Both the position numbers and the translations under genes were made by a program. From Sporobolomyces roseus (taxonomy: Eukaryota; Basidiomycota; Microbotryomycetes; Sporidiobolales; Sporidiobolaceae), in NCBI GenBank assembly GCA_016617785.1, contig JADILM010000003.1:1798001-1862000 (forward strand): DNA of 64,000 nucleotides, read 5' to 3'. The notes under the pieces are model-generated. The model saw only the letters and a list, made by a program, of their open reading frames with translations, was not told where the DNA came from and did no database searches. This document shows, one piece after another, positions 12,289 to 24,300 of the stretch (within the stretch, counting starts at the first letter, position 1; the number at the start of each line of letters is the position of its first letter).

Positions 12289-15200
12289 TTACTTTGTCTC
12301 CTTCTCCTTCTGTGCTTCAGCTTCGCCAGGTAGTTTCTGGAATGCTTTGGTCGCTTCACCGCGTTTCTTTGGGTCCTTCGCAGCTGCACGAGCCATATCC
12401 TCTGCTGTTTGACTGTCACGAGGCTTCCAATTTAGCGGAGTCGGCTTGTACTTCCTATCGGCGTTTTGACAAGAGTACTGTGAATCGTAACAAGTCAGCA
12501 CAAGAGACAGAAAAGCATAGAGAGCGAGAGAGGAGCTCACCCAAGCATAGAGGAGTTGTCGTTCGAGCTGAATATTGTCTGTTCTCCAGAGAGTGCGTTC
12601 CTTTGTTTCGTGACGGCAAGCGTCGTTGACTGGATGTGGGAGAAATGACGGATCAGCACGAGTGGAGAGCAGCAGAAAACGAGCTGTACGTACGAGTGAC
12701 AGCGTGTGGTAGTCGAGGACCAGCAAGGAACTGAGTTGTGAGACTGAGGTGATCCGACCAAGAACTGACTTGATAAGGACATCCAGCAGGAATGAGGACT
12801 AGTTGACCAGGATATTGGTAGACGGCGTGAGAGTAAATCTTTTTCGTAGTTGCGAGATGCTCTCGTTGACGTTGGTTGAGATAGATGCAAGGGTTGAGAA
12901 GAGGATCGTCGTGAGTTTCGCGGAATCGAGCGGCCGAAGTGCCTTTCGGTACTTTCTTCGTAAGGAGTTCCCAGCAGTAGTCGCGAAGCTATAGATACGA
13001 TCACAAACAAATCAGTGAGAGATCGAGAACCTTGATAAAACGGAATGGGGACTAACTCCTTCGATGTCTTCAGATCGATAGACATCCCATCTAATACGCA
13101 ACTCTCGTCCGGTAGCTTCGTCGTGATGTCCCCAGTACATCAAGCTTGCGATATCGGTGACATCAGCTGCGGCAGCGAACGAGATTTAGCAAAGGAGAAA
13201 AGAAAGGAATCGATCAAAGTGGGAGAAGTGCTCACTTCGCAACAAAGTTGTTCCCGTCGCGGCGTCGACGGCCCAACTGTTCGTTCCGCGAGGACCGACA
13301 TCAGGTTGAAGAGCGTTGACCGGAGTGTGGGCGAGGAAATTGAGAGGCCCGTCAGGGTGAAGGAGATCTCGAATGGGAAGAATGCGGTAGAACTATTCAG
13401 AAGAGGACACGTTGAGCGACGAGAAGAGTGTCGTGATACGATGAACAAACGTACCTCGGCAGCGAGCTCCAAGAACTCTCGTTTGAACTGTCTTGCAGTG
13501 GGGAAGTCCTAAGATGGAAAGCTAGTTAGAACGATCATCGAAAGTTGTGAAATCAAAATCATGCTCACCTTGGTTCTGAAAGTCTGTTTGACCGTTTCAT
13601 CCCGTTGAGGGCCTCCATCTTCGTTGAATTGACCGAAGAAGTAGGGAACTTTGGCAGAGAGAACCTCGGTACCTTTGTTGTTCTGAAGTTGAATTTCGAT
13701 CGAAGGATAACGATTCGCGATGTAGGAGGGAGTCCACTTGGCGAGACTTCCGAGGTTGACATCGGTGACGAGAACTGGAGCAGAAGAAAGCCAGAGTTCG
13801 AGGAAAACGGCGGCGTTCATATCTTTCGCAGGAACGTGATGAACTGGATGAGTTCCTTGATCGTAGTCCGGTAGAGGAGAAGGGGTGAGGTAGGTGGTAT
13901 TGAGGAACTTCATGGCAGAACCATCGGAGGGAACGATAGCATGAGTGATCTTCCATTTGTAGAGGTCGGCTTGAAGTTGAGCGAGATCTTTCTTGTCGAG
14001 TCTCGTCATCGGGACGAATTGAGACGAGTGGTGACCTTCTCCAGCTATCCCTCTCTCCCCTCGCTTCTTCGCAATACACTTCTTCCTCCGTTGACTCTCC
14101 ACCGCTGTCATCTGAATACCTTTCCCCTCGTCTTCCTGCCTCTCGAGCGTTCTCAATGCCTGAAAACAAGTTCGACAAGCGACTCGTCCACAAGTGCTGC
14201 ACATCCACTCGCTTCCCAAGATTGCCGAGTTGCAGGTGTCGCACATCGAATGAACGTTGAGGTCGAGGCGAGCCCGTTTCGTGAAGAGACCTTCGGCGTG
14301 ATCGCGTTCCCTTTCGATGATCGGGAGAAGTTGAGGAGCGAGCCAAGTACGCATGAGTTGATTGTACTGTTCATTGATAGGAGCGATGAGTTGTTTCGTG
14401 AAGCGAGGAACGTCATCTTGAAGCTTGGTGTTGTGGAAGACGGGAGGGGTGATGATGTTTCCCTTGCTGTCGACGCCGAACGATCGTACTCCGAGGAAGC
14501 AGCATCCGTGACCGATAGCGCGAGCGATGCATTGGAAGCAACGAATTTGACCATCGATCTTCTTCGAGAGACAGGTAGTTGATTGAACGATCCATTCGAC
14601 CGGACCCTTTGTGGGGTCTCCTTCGTCTTCGCCGGAAGCTGTAGAGGTGTAGGACGGTCAGTCATAACTCTCGAGCTGTCAAGGAGACAAGGTGTGAACT
14701 CACAGCTCTGGTCTCCAGCTGCTTCTGTATTCTGCTGCTCCTTCGCTTTCTTACTCGGTCCTCCCGTTCCTTCATCTGTCGTTTCTCTCGCTCGCTTCGT
14801 TCCAACCACTTCCACCAGATCTTTCGTCGCAGGAGGGTTGACTTCGACCGGTGTGGGAGTTGCTGTAGCTGTTGCAGGTCGAGAGGGAGCGACGGGTACG
14901 GCGGGAACGGCGGGAGATTGTGGCTTCGACACACTCGCTCTTTGACCACGAGAAGACGGAGGGGCAGAGGATTTCGGTGGAGGTATACCTTCCTCGGTGA
15001 TGTAGTGAGAAGGTAGAGCCCAAAGGTCGATGAAATCTTTGTGAGGGACGATACCGGCGGGAGTAGCGGTTTGCACGTCGTCGGGAAGTAGAGCTGCCAA
15101 TCGACTCCTGATCAGTCAAGGCGCGCATTCGCAGAGGCTGAAAGACTGAAGGCGTACCCATAGCGAGTTCTCGATTGAACCTTGTCTTCGAAACGATCGG

Positions 15201-16268
15201 TCGAGGACGATTGATTTCGGGTTCTGGTTGAACTTCTTGTTGAAGAGGAGTCTTTTGAGGACGAGGTCGCTTCGGGGGTAAAGTAGCATCTGTACTCGCA
15301 ACCCTCTCCATCGCCCTCGCTTTCGGTGCTGGTCTCGAAACAGTTTCCTTCGCTTTCCCCTTTCCCTTGACTTGTGCTGAAAGTTTCGCCTTGATCTTGG
15401 CCTGCCTCGCTTCCTCTCTGAGCTTGCTCGCTGCAATCTCTTCGGGAGTAGCACTGTATCCAGCTTCTGAGTCGTGGGCGAGATAAGCTTCATCGTCGTC
15501 GGGAAGTCGAGTCCTCTGCCAAGAATCTTCGAGAGGTTGAGGTGGCCAACTGACGAACTGGAATGGATTTGTCGAGGTCGAGGCGACAGGTACGAGGGTA
15601 GTGTTGGCGAATTGATAAGCGGAAAGAGGATGCGCCAAGTCGTGGGCAGAGGTTTCAGGGGGAGGTCCAGCGAAATTCGAGTCGACGGAGGGAGTATCGG
15701 AGGGAGCTTCGGAGAGAGCGGGAGTAGATTCACGAGGGGTAGGAGATTGAGCGCGAGAAGGGTTTTCAGACTTGATCATGGGAGAGAAGAGAGGAGAATC
15801 GGGATTGGCAGAGTCGGAAGGCGGAGGGAAAGAAGGAGGAAGAGATCGACTTGAAGCATCCGCCGCACTAGCTTTCCCTTCCCCACCTGCTTCACTAGAA
15901 CCATTCGTATCCTTCGTAATCCCTACTTGGCTTGAACCGGTTCCATTGGTTTCCGTCTTTCCATCCACCTCATCAGCCTGTGAATCCTTCATAGCTACAT
16001 CTTCCTTGTTCTCCTGCATCTGAACCGGTTGAATTGGAGTAGTTGATAGTGAGGAAGTGGAGCCATTTGGTTTGGAAAGATCTGCGTTGTTGAGCGTAGT
16101 CGAAGCCGAGATTGAATCCTGCGCGAGAGGAACCGCTTTCACCGGGGAGCTTGAGGACTGAGTAGTACTAGGAGTTTGGCCTTTGAACGTAAACTTGATC
16201 TGTGGATGAGGTTGAGTAGCTGCATCTTCAATTCGCCCTGTTCTCGGAATACTCGTTTCTTGCTCCAT
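12289..16268 (-). CDS. KDM3-like JmjC protein with altered iron-binding residues
   Basis: Nine exons, 16268-15158, 15093-14704, 14638-13569, 13508-13455, 13392-13236, 13166-13057, 12988-12694, 12629-12541, 12477-12289, give 1154 residues. The first 500 or so are low-complexity Ser/Pro/Glu-rich. Then come two Cys-rich zinc-finger regions (CLSKKIDGQIRCFQC, and CDTCNSAILGSEWMCSTCGR), then a JmjC domain with the KDM3 layout: PDVGPRGTNSW, TDVTDIASLMYWG, and IPAGCPYQV near the end. KDM3 enzymes remove H3K9 methyl groups. Here the first iron ligand position reads Leu-Leu-Arg-Thr-Asp instead of His-x-Asp, and the distal one reads Pro-Tyr-Gln instead of Pro-His-Gln, so the protein may be catalytically inactive. 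A probable 5'-leader intron ends just before the chosen ATG; an upstream ATG at 16304 would fall inside it. Confidence 0.8.
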
Positions 16269-16909
16269 CGCTGCTAAACTCAGTGCGAGAATCGAAATCC
16301 GCATCAGTTACGGCCTATAGTCCTGCTCAATGTGTGGAATTTGACTCACAGTCCGTTGAAAGCGCTGTTCGCTGAGTGCGCTCAGTGTGATTTCGCAACT
16401 CAGCGTTGAATGGTTGAAAGGTGTTCAAGGGTTATCGAGGGTTGAAGATGGTGAGTAGGAGTCTGGGGCTAGTCGACAGTCGTTCTGAATTAATAGTGTT
16501 GGTGACGAATCGAACGGGAAACGAGAGAAGAAGTTGCGGGCGGTTCGAGGTTACGATTTTCTTTCTATTTCTTGTCGTCAAGCTAGCTGTAGAGCGTGAT
16601 GTGGCACGTGTGTAGAAGGTTCTGCATAGTCTTAAAGCTCCAATACGAAAAGAAATCGAGGAAAAGAAAAACAATTTCGCAAAGCTTCGAAAAGCTCACC
16701 GTGCAAGCATGTTGTTCTAACAAAGGTCTACAGAGGATATGAGACGTAGAAGCACAACAAAGCGATTAGGAAGTGCTACACGAGAATCCGTGAGCTAGAT
16801 CACAACGACTTGAGCTAGGCTACCTCCTCTCTTTCGAGAGACAATTGTCGAATTCGCCGCTACGTTCAACGAAACGAGAGGCGAAGTCAGCAGCTGGGGC
16901 ACGAGTGGC
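16269..16909. other. Intergenic, JmjC gene promoter and leader
   Basis: About 640 bases between the start of the JmjC gene and the stop of the PNGase A-like gene, both on the minus strand. A likely 5'-UTR intron of the JmjC gene (donor near 16349, acceptor just upstream of the ATG at 16268) falls here. The remainder shows no gene-like frame. Confidence 0.45.
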
Positions 16910-19181
16910 TCAGCAAGAGTACTTGCCTTTGATGAGCTCGGTGTAGGTTTCTCTCCCCTGAGAGAATCGATACTTTTCCTCCATCTCGCCGAATCCGACA
17001 GAAAAGTTTCCTTCCTTCCTTACAATCATTGCCCAACCTTGCTGCGTCGACTTGGTCACCTTCGTATTCTTCTCACCGCCGTTGAGTGCATTCGGTAGAG
17101 TGAGAGCTCGATTGTAACCGTAGAAAGGTAAGTCGGCTGAGAACGAGGAAGGGAGAGAGCTGTAGTTGGTCGTGATAGAAAGAGGGAAGCTGTAGACGTC
17201 ACGTAAGACCGCCTGACCATCGTGATACGATGTAAACACGACCGAAGTGGTCTGTTCGACGTGCTGTTTAAGCCAACTATCGGTTAGAGCACGTCCTTTC
17301 CTAGTGACCTTTCTCGAATTGAAGGTTGAGCTCACCTCATATGCTCCAGCATCGTCATAGATCTGACTATTCTCAAAGTCAGTCGACACAGTAGCGGTGA
17401 CGAGCTTGTGACCAGATCCCGTCTTGAGTAAAGTCTTTACTTTCGTTGATCTCGCTGCTCGAACAGTTGTTTCGAGACGCTTCCCGTCATCAGAAAGTTC
17501 TCCGTCTGTTGAGATCTCGGGAAGAGGTGTGATGAAGTGCTCGAGAATGGTACCGGTCGTGCGTACAAGAGGAAACGTCTTGTCGAGATTCAGGTGAAGA
17601 GCTCCCGTTATGAACCTTTGCAAATGAGGTCGCTTAGTACAGTGCCCGCAGTCTATAGCGAGTCTGATAGCAGCTTACCAGTTCGATTTGACGCTTGAGT
17701 GTTTCCCTTGACCACCAACCGAGAACGAAAAGTTGTGCTTGCAATCGTCCGTCAACCTGATGAAAGGATAGCTTATGTGTCAAGACCGGAATATCGCTGT
17801 TACTCGATCAAACAACTCACATTGGAAGATAAGGCGTGACGTCGATCCAGAAAGATGGGATATCGAAAGCTCGTAGACCAGCGAGAGGGCGCCATAAAAG
17901 AGGATTGGCGCCTCCCGTGTAGATCACCGGGAAAGGATGGACGACGCCGGCTGTACAAATCAGTCTTCGATCAGTCACGCTGTGTGTCAAATGACTGAGA
18001 CGATGCTGACCGAGTAGATTGTCAATTCGAAGCTGAACTTCTCGAAACGGTCCCTTTCCAATCAGTCCGGCGTCAGGATACACTTCTCGATACTCATCGA
18101 GGACGTTAGTGTACCAGAACTCCTGTACATAGTAGATGGTCAGCTCAAGCTCAGCTAGACTATTAGAGAGGGAGCGAACTTCTTCCGCCGCTCCAGTCGC
18201 GAGCACTTCGAGGAAAGCTTGAGCAGTATTCGAGGGTATCTGGACTGCTGCACTTGCATCTCCAGGGTAGACAAGCATCTGAGACGAGTGGTTGGAGTAA
18301 GTCGAGATCGGAATGATCAGGTCAACCGACTTGGCTCGAGGCGAGTCGTCCGTTGATGAGTAGAAAGTCGCATCGAGCGATACGGAGAAGATTCCGGTAT
18401 AGCGCTCGTTAACAATGTTGTTCAACTCGAAGATGAGACGTCCCGCTGGGAAGCTTAAGCTACTCAGTCAAGTTCGGAGCGCGAGAAAGGAAGCGAAACC
18501 AACGTTTGTCGAAGAGAGGCGAGAAACGTGTGACATCTTTCTCGATAGTCCAGATTATCCCGTACCGCGTCGGCTCTGCTGTACTTGTCCTCCATACTGC
18601 AGAGGCAAAAGCGAAAGAATCAACATGATATAGTCAATGACAGTCGAAAAGCGAAACTCACTTTCAACGTGGGACAGACTGATTGAGCCCAGCCTGTCGA
18701 ATTGCGTTCCGTTCGAGATGACATTCAGACTGAGAACGATACTAGCCCAATCGTTTCTGCACTCGTCTGGTAGAGCTGTAGGGTCCCATTCGACGATTGC
18801 GGGTTGATCTATCGTCGGAAGAGCGTGAGTGACTGTGGCCGCTTCACCAGTCAATCCGAGAGGTTTCAACGTACAGTAAGAGTTACCAAAGTCGTGCTCG
18901 AGTAGCTTGATCGAGCAAGAATGACCATCTTTCGGTCGACCAATCGCCGGATGTTGCACTTGATAGTTCCGAAGAGGACCGTCGATAGCCTCACTGGAAA
19001 AGGTCTCAAGCGAGTCTACGAGAGCTCTCGTAGCTTCCCGATAGCCAAGTGTGGAGGGGAGAGCTTCATGAAGTTTGAAATGGCGCTGAGCTGATTCGGG
19101 GGCGAAGACGGCAGGGCGGGCGGCAATCGAGGTGACGAAGCAGTACAGAAGCAACGAGTGCAAGAGGAGAATCGACATCAA
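16910..19181 (-). CDS. Secreted PNGase A-type peptide-N-glycanase
   Basis: Eight exons, 19181-18662, 18596-18504, 18445-18180, 18122-18011, 17950-17821, 17756-17679, 17615-17336, 17263-16910, give 610 residues. A signal peptide (SILLLHSLLLYCFV) leads into the family core: WASIVLSLNVISNGTQFDRL, then WRTSTAEPTRYGIIWTIEKD, EEFWYTNVL, GPFREVQLRIDNLL, HPFPVIYTGG and SNWFITGALHL. This is the peptide-N4-(N-acetyl-beta-glucosaminyl)asparagine amidase A family, which releases N-glycans from glycoproteins. Several N-x-S/T sites fit a secretory route. Two introns (18123-18179, 57 nt; 17264-17335, 72 nt) lack stops and keep frame, so unspliced reads would still be open; homology across the joins supports removal. 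Two adjacent ATGs start the gene; the first is used. Confidence 0.85.
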
Positions 19182-19358
19182 TGGGAGAAAGCGTGAGAGA
19201 TGAGGAAAGAAGGAAAGAACGAGTTTCGCGCACGCAGATTGAATCTCTTCGAACTCTCGCTTTCGAATTCAATGCAATCAAGTCAGCGTAAGTTAGCTGA
19301 AGTCTATCAATATCGAATCCATTTTCTATGATATGTTATTCTACTGAACCCAGCACGT

Positions 19359-21018
19359 TTAGATCTCTTTTTCTGCCCACTCTTGGAAATGAGCGTCGAT
19401 CAACGACACAATCTCCTTCTTTCGTCCCTCATCGCACCATGAGCCATTGATCGAGTTCATCGCAATCTTCCTCCAAGTGTCTTTCGGGAAGTTGAAAGCC
19501 TTCTGAACAGCCAAGTAGTTGTCGAGGATGTAACCACCTGTTTCGGTGAATCGATGGTCAGTCACTAAGAACAAGAGGGAACAGCAGCGAAGGAAGGACG
19601 GCTCACCAAAGTACGATGGGTCGTCCGAGTTGATCGAGAAGGGTACACCTGCCTCGAGAAGTAAAGGAATCGGAGACTCCTTCACATCCTTGTGGACGCG
19701 CAATCGAACGTTTGACAAGGGGCAGACGGTGAGGAGAGTGCTGCGAGCCGCTAGTTCCTTGAGCAATTCAGGGTCGTCCGCTGCGTGTACACCGTGATCG
19801 ACTCGGTTAATGCCGAGAGCGAGCGTTTGTCGAACCCAATCTGCAGGTCCTTCTTCTCCACTATGCATCGTAAGATTGGGGACACCAACTTCTCGAGCCT
19901 TCTCGTAGACAGAAGCGAACTTCGATGCTGTAATCATGTCGAAGCGAGTCAGTTTTAGTCGCATAGGTGATGGAGCGAAGAGAGGGATTAACGAGGGTTG
20001 TTCTGTTCACTCGAGTCAGCTCCGAGTCCACAGACTAAGCCATTCTCGAAGTAAGGGGTCATCCCTTTTACAGCTTCGACGGCAGATTCGACTGAAAGGT
20101 GCTTGACGAAACACATGATGAGCTTCGTCGACATTCCGAACTCTGCCTCTCCCTGTCAAACGATTTCAACATCAGACTCATCTCCTCAAACTGCAGAGAG
20201 AGATCGACTGACCTGCTTGAGACCTTTCGTCAAACCGTTCACAACCACATCGAGTGCGATACCTCGGCCAGTATGAGCCTGAGGATCGAAAAAGACCTCG
20301 GAGTGCACAAGTCCGTCGGTCGACACTCGCTTGAGGTAAGCGTATGAAAGAGCAGCAAAGTCATCTTCGTTGATAAGGACGTCCATCGCCTATTGGGGAT
20401 ACGAGGAGGTGGGATGAGAGGAGACGGAATGGGAGGAGACGGATGTCGAGGAGAGGAAGAAATGGGAGGAGATGTAATGTAACGAGTGAGCTGACGCAGG
20501 GGTGGAGGGACCACTAGCACTCAGCCGAAGAGGAGCTTACAGCGTTGAAGTAAGCTAAGAAGTCGTCGAGAGAGCTGAAGTTTTCGTATCTTTGTGAAAT
20601 TGCGAAGAGTCAGTCTTCCCGCATCTCCCTAGAAAAGCGACAAACTCAATCTCACCTCGTCTTGAGTACCTCAATCGTCGAATACATATCCGCTGAAAGG
20701 GCAATCTTGTTCTTTTTGGCGAGCGAGAAGAGCAATTCTGGCTCAAGGGAGCCTGATCTCAATTTTCTCGTCAGTATCAACATTCGGCAGCTACTAGCGC
20801 AGAGTCTTACCTTCGATATGCATATGGTGCTCGCACTGTGGATCATCGACAGCATAAATGGATTGAGCGAGGGAAAGAGATGAGAAAGAGCGTACTTTGG
20901 GGAGACCAGTAAGGAAAGCTGTAGCGTTACTTGAGCACACTGCAGAGCAGTAGTAATCAGGTCAGCCCGAATATATCCTTCCAGCGGTAGTCTGAGGACA
21001 AGAGAGGGAGGACTTACT
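19359..21018 (-). CDS. AAH1: Adenine deaminase (Aah1 type)
   Basis: Nine coding pieces, 21018, 20939-20896, 20835-20811, 20752-20656, 20589-20541, 20389-20213, 20152-20011, 19927-19607, 19537-19359, give 344 residues. Metal and substrate motifs follow family order: CEHHMHIEGSLEPELLF, TMHSGEEGPADWVRQ, GINRVDHGV, TVCPLSNVRL and INSDDPSYF, then GGYILDNYLAVQ. The CPLSN form, not CPxSS, marks the adenine deaminase branch rather than adenosine deaminase; it converts adenine to hypoxanthine in purine salvage. No ATG precedes MCSSNATAF in one exon: the A lies at the end of one exon (21018) and TG opens the next (20939), so an intron appears to split the start codon. The upstream frame does not remain open through that join. 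Confidence 0.88.
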
Positions 21019-21345
21019 TTTTCAGGTTGAGTGAAAGATTACGGATGGCGAGGACGACTGGATTGGAATCACTGATGTACGACTAAGCTAGTGGATATGA
21101 TATTGAAGGAAAGAGCGAAACAAGCGGTGAGCGTGAAGAAATGAACGATCGCATTTTTGTCGGAGGCTTTGGGCGGATTTCAAAATTAGCGTGCACAGCG
21201 TTTATCGCGAGTGAAGCTTCTTCTGCTGAGCGATCGGTATCGACTCTTGGAGTGAAAAACGAGTAAAGCTGTTGCAGTGCGCAGAATCAAACAACAACGA
21301 ACAAAAACCGAAAACGACAAAATCCAGGCGAAAGCTCTCCTTCCT
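21019..21345. other. Intergenic, AAH1 leader and ATR 3' region
   Basis: Contains the AAH1 5' leader exon, which ends at 21018, and the region downstream of the ATR stop. A minus-strand frame here (to about 21186) is only read-through of the last ATR exon in the wrong phase. No other feature seen. Confidence 0.45.
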
Positions 21346-24300
21346 TCAGTACCAAGCACACCACCTGCGACGAGCACGATTTTGTAATCAGTAGAAGCTC
21401 GAGAGATAATGGGAAGGGAGAGATGAACTTACCCTACATACATAGAACCGAGATTCGTAGGATCGCGAGCTTCTCGGATCAATCTCTCAACTTGTTCTTC
21501 GACAGTGACTTCCTTCGCACCGATCGATTTGGGGTCTGACGTGACTTGAAGACCACGCAATTTGTTCGAGATCGGTTCGAGACTTTCGAGAGCTTTCACC
21601 TTGGTTTGATCACCGGCAGTCGAGTTTGTCTGCTGGTAATGACAGCTACATCAGCATACTGAGCGATGGAGATTAGAGCACAGGGAACATTGGCTTACCT
21701 TACGACCGATCCATTCGACGAGAGGATCATGGAGGAAGGTTTCGAGAACGGAACGGAGACTGTCCTTGTTCGCTCGAAGAATGCGAAGAGCGATCTCAGC
21801 GGATCGTCGGTAGACGCCTGGCGATTCAAGACGCTTTGTCAGAGCTTGTCAGAACGACACAGACCAAAGGGAGACTGACCTTCGACACCAGTAACACCCA
21901 TTCCATCGATAATGTTCGCCGTGAGTCGGAACGGAACTTTCTCAGCGACCTCGAATGTTCGACCCTGGACGCAGGAGCTATTAGCGAGAGGCAGCCGACT
22001 GAAACTAAGAAAGGAAAGCTCACCTTATCGAAGAGACAATTGAAATCAACGTGAACAGTATCTCCAGTCGTGCCGTCGAGCAGAATGTTCTCGCAATGTC
22101 GATCTCCGAGACTGCACGAAGGAGTCAGCATCGAAGCAGAGGGTTGAGTGGATATGGGACTTACCCGAGTACGAATCCAACCATCGAGATGACAGCTGCA
22201 GTACGAGAGTAGGCAAGGCGAGCTCGATGCCATGCCGAAGGCTCGGGGAAATTCTCCAGGAACCAATCGTGGAACACCGGGGGGAACCTGTGCGCATTCA
22301 ATTGAGGGTCAGCTAGAGTTTGAGCGAGAAGAGAGGCAGAAAGACTTACGCCGTGAGAACCTCTTTTTCGAATCGTTCTCCAGTTTTCTTCGGATGGTCT
22401 CGAATCGTGTCGAAGATCTTCTTGAGTTCGGGCGACTGGATGACGATACCAGATCAGTAGAAGCGAGAGAGTGAACGGATAGAAAGAGCCACGCACCCAA
22501 GAAGCGATCCCTCTTGCAGAGTAAGCCTTGTTAAGAACCCCTCGGAGAACGACGACGTGAGGGACCCATTCGATCAATCCGCACTCCTCGTTGAGCGGTA
22601 CTACAGAGTACGTTCGGATGTCTAGAGGAGAGGACAGTCAGTACTGGTAAGGAGCGGTTGAGTGATCGCGTCTGACTCACCAAGTTTACGACTTCGCGCT
22701 TCAGAGTCTTTCTTGAGAAGCTTGATGATCATAGCGTTGAACTCCATCAAGCGAGCATCCTTACGCAGATCGTCTTTCGGCTTGCACAAGAAGCTGTAGA
22801 GCTGAGAATCGCTACCTCGGATCGTGATCTTGCGAGGTTTTTGAAGCGAACTCATAATCATGATCTGATCCTCGAAAGCTGAGAGATACGACAGCGTCAG
22901 CATGAACACATCTGGACTACTTCGAGGGGATATAGCTCACAGTGGAAAGTAGGGAGATTGTCGGGGAAAGGTTTGTGAGAAGCAGCTTGAGATGCGTCGA
23001 AAGGCAGAGAAACGGTGAGGGAGTTTTGTAAAGGAACGATGATCTTGGCGGGAGCGAGCTTGTAGAGGACTGGGAAGGACTTCTGGAACGACATCGTATC
23101 GACTTTGCCGCTAATGTGGAAGTCGCAAAGGAGGATCAATTCCTGAACCATCTTGAGACCTTCGTCGATGAGAGCGCCGATGTTCGGAGAATCGTGATCA
23201 ACCGCCGAGTTGTGCGCATCCTATGAATAGTATACAGAGCGTCAACTTCGCAGAGACTCGGATGAAAGGTTCAGAGGCACGACTTACCTTTGCTCTCTGG
23301 AAAACTCGAAGATTGCGTTTCGATCGTCGATTCGTCATCGATTTCGCTCCGGAAGCCATAGCCCAGAATCCATGGTGAGGATACGAGCGTAAGACCTTGA
23401 TGAGGATGAGTTCGAGAGTCGCGACGACTTTTTCGTTAGGATGCATAATCCTTGAAACGAGTTGCGGAAGTACCGTCAACCACTGCAAGCGAGAGTCAGT
23501 ATTTCAGCACTCGCACCGATCCAAATAGAGACAGAGATCGTACTGACCTGGTAAGCTGGCAGTTGCGAGCGGGAGAATTTGCCTGTACCAGCACAACCCG
23601 AGACTCGGTCGTTCAATCTCATGAAGTGACGGTAAAGATCACCAATCTCTTCACTCGACGCTGTAGCTTTCGGGCTTTTGTCAAGTAGAAGAGCGGAAGA
23701 GTCAGCGAGTACAGATTAGAGGATTGTGAAGTGTGTAGCTCACTCTTTGCTTTTCTGCTTAGTGAACGTGACGATGTCGTGTGATTCCGACATCTCGAGC
23801 CAGATCGTGAGCATTCGAGGGAGTGCTTGATAGATGTACTTTGTACCGTAACGTAAAGCTTCTGCATACATGTTGACGACCTGAGTGCGGAATACTCCAT
23901 TTCGCAAGCTATCGAGATGATTCGCAATCAGTAGCTGACCTCAAAGGAATCGCTCGGCGAGCGGAAGAGACGTACTGCAAGATCGGAACGCTGCTTTGTG
24001 AGCTATCGGAGGGAGGTCGTTCAGCATCCGCGAGTTGATCCCAGTAGTGACCAAGATAATAGAGCGGAGATTCCCATCTGTGTACGAGAGAAACGCATCA
24101 AGTTAGCTTCGGATCCTCGGTCAGATGGTGACGAAAAGGACGAACTCTGCAGCTAAAGCACCTGCATCCTTGAAGTAAGCGATCGCAACGTTTTGTTCGA
24201 CTCGACCTGCTTCCAACATCCATCGAGCTCGGCGGAGAGCGGCCTAGAGAGAGATAAGAGTTGTCAGCGGAATAGGAGCCTGAGAAGGCTGAGCTGGAAG

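Noticed and set aside
13941..14582. Plus-strand 213-residue frame over the JmjC gene.
   Set aside because: It lies fully within a conserved zinc-finger exon on the minus strand and shows no recognisable domain.
21186..21377. Minus-strand 63-residue frame as the C-terminal end of ATR.
   Set aside because: It gives no FATC ending. Using donor phase 2 at 21433 gives the expected Gly-Trp-Cys-Ala-Trp-Tyr ending and a stop at 21346.
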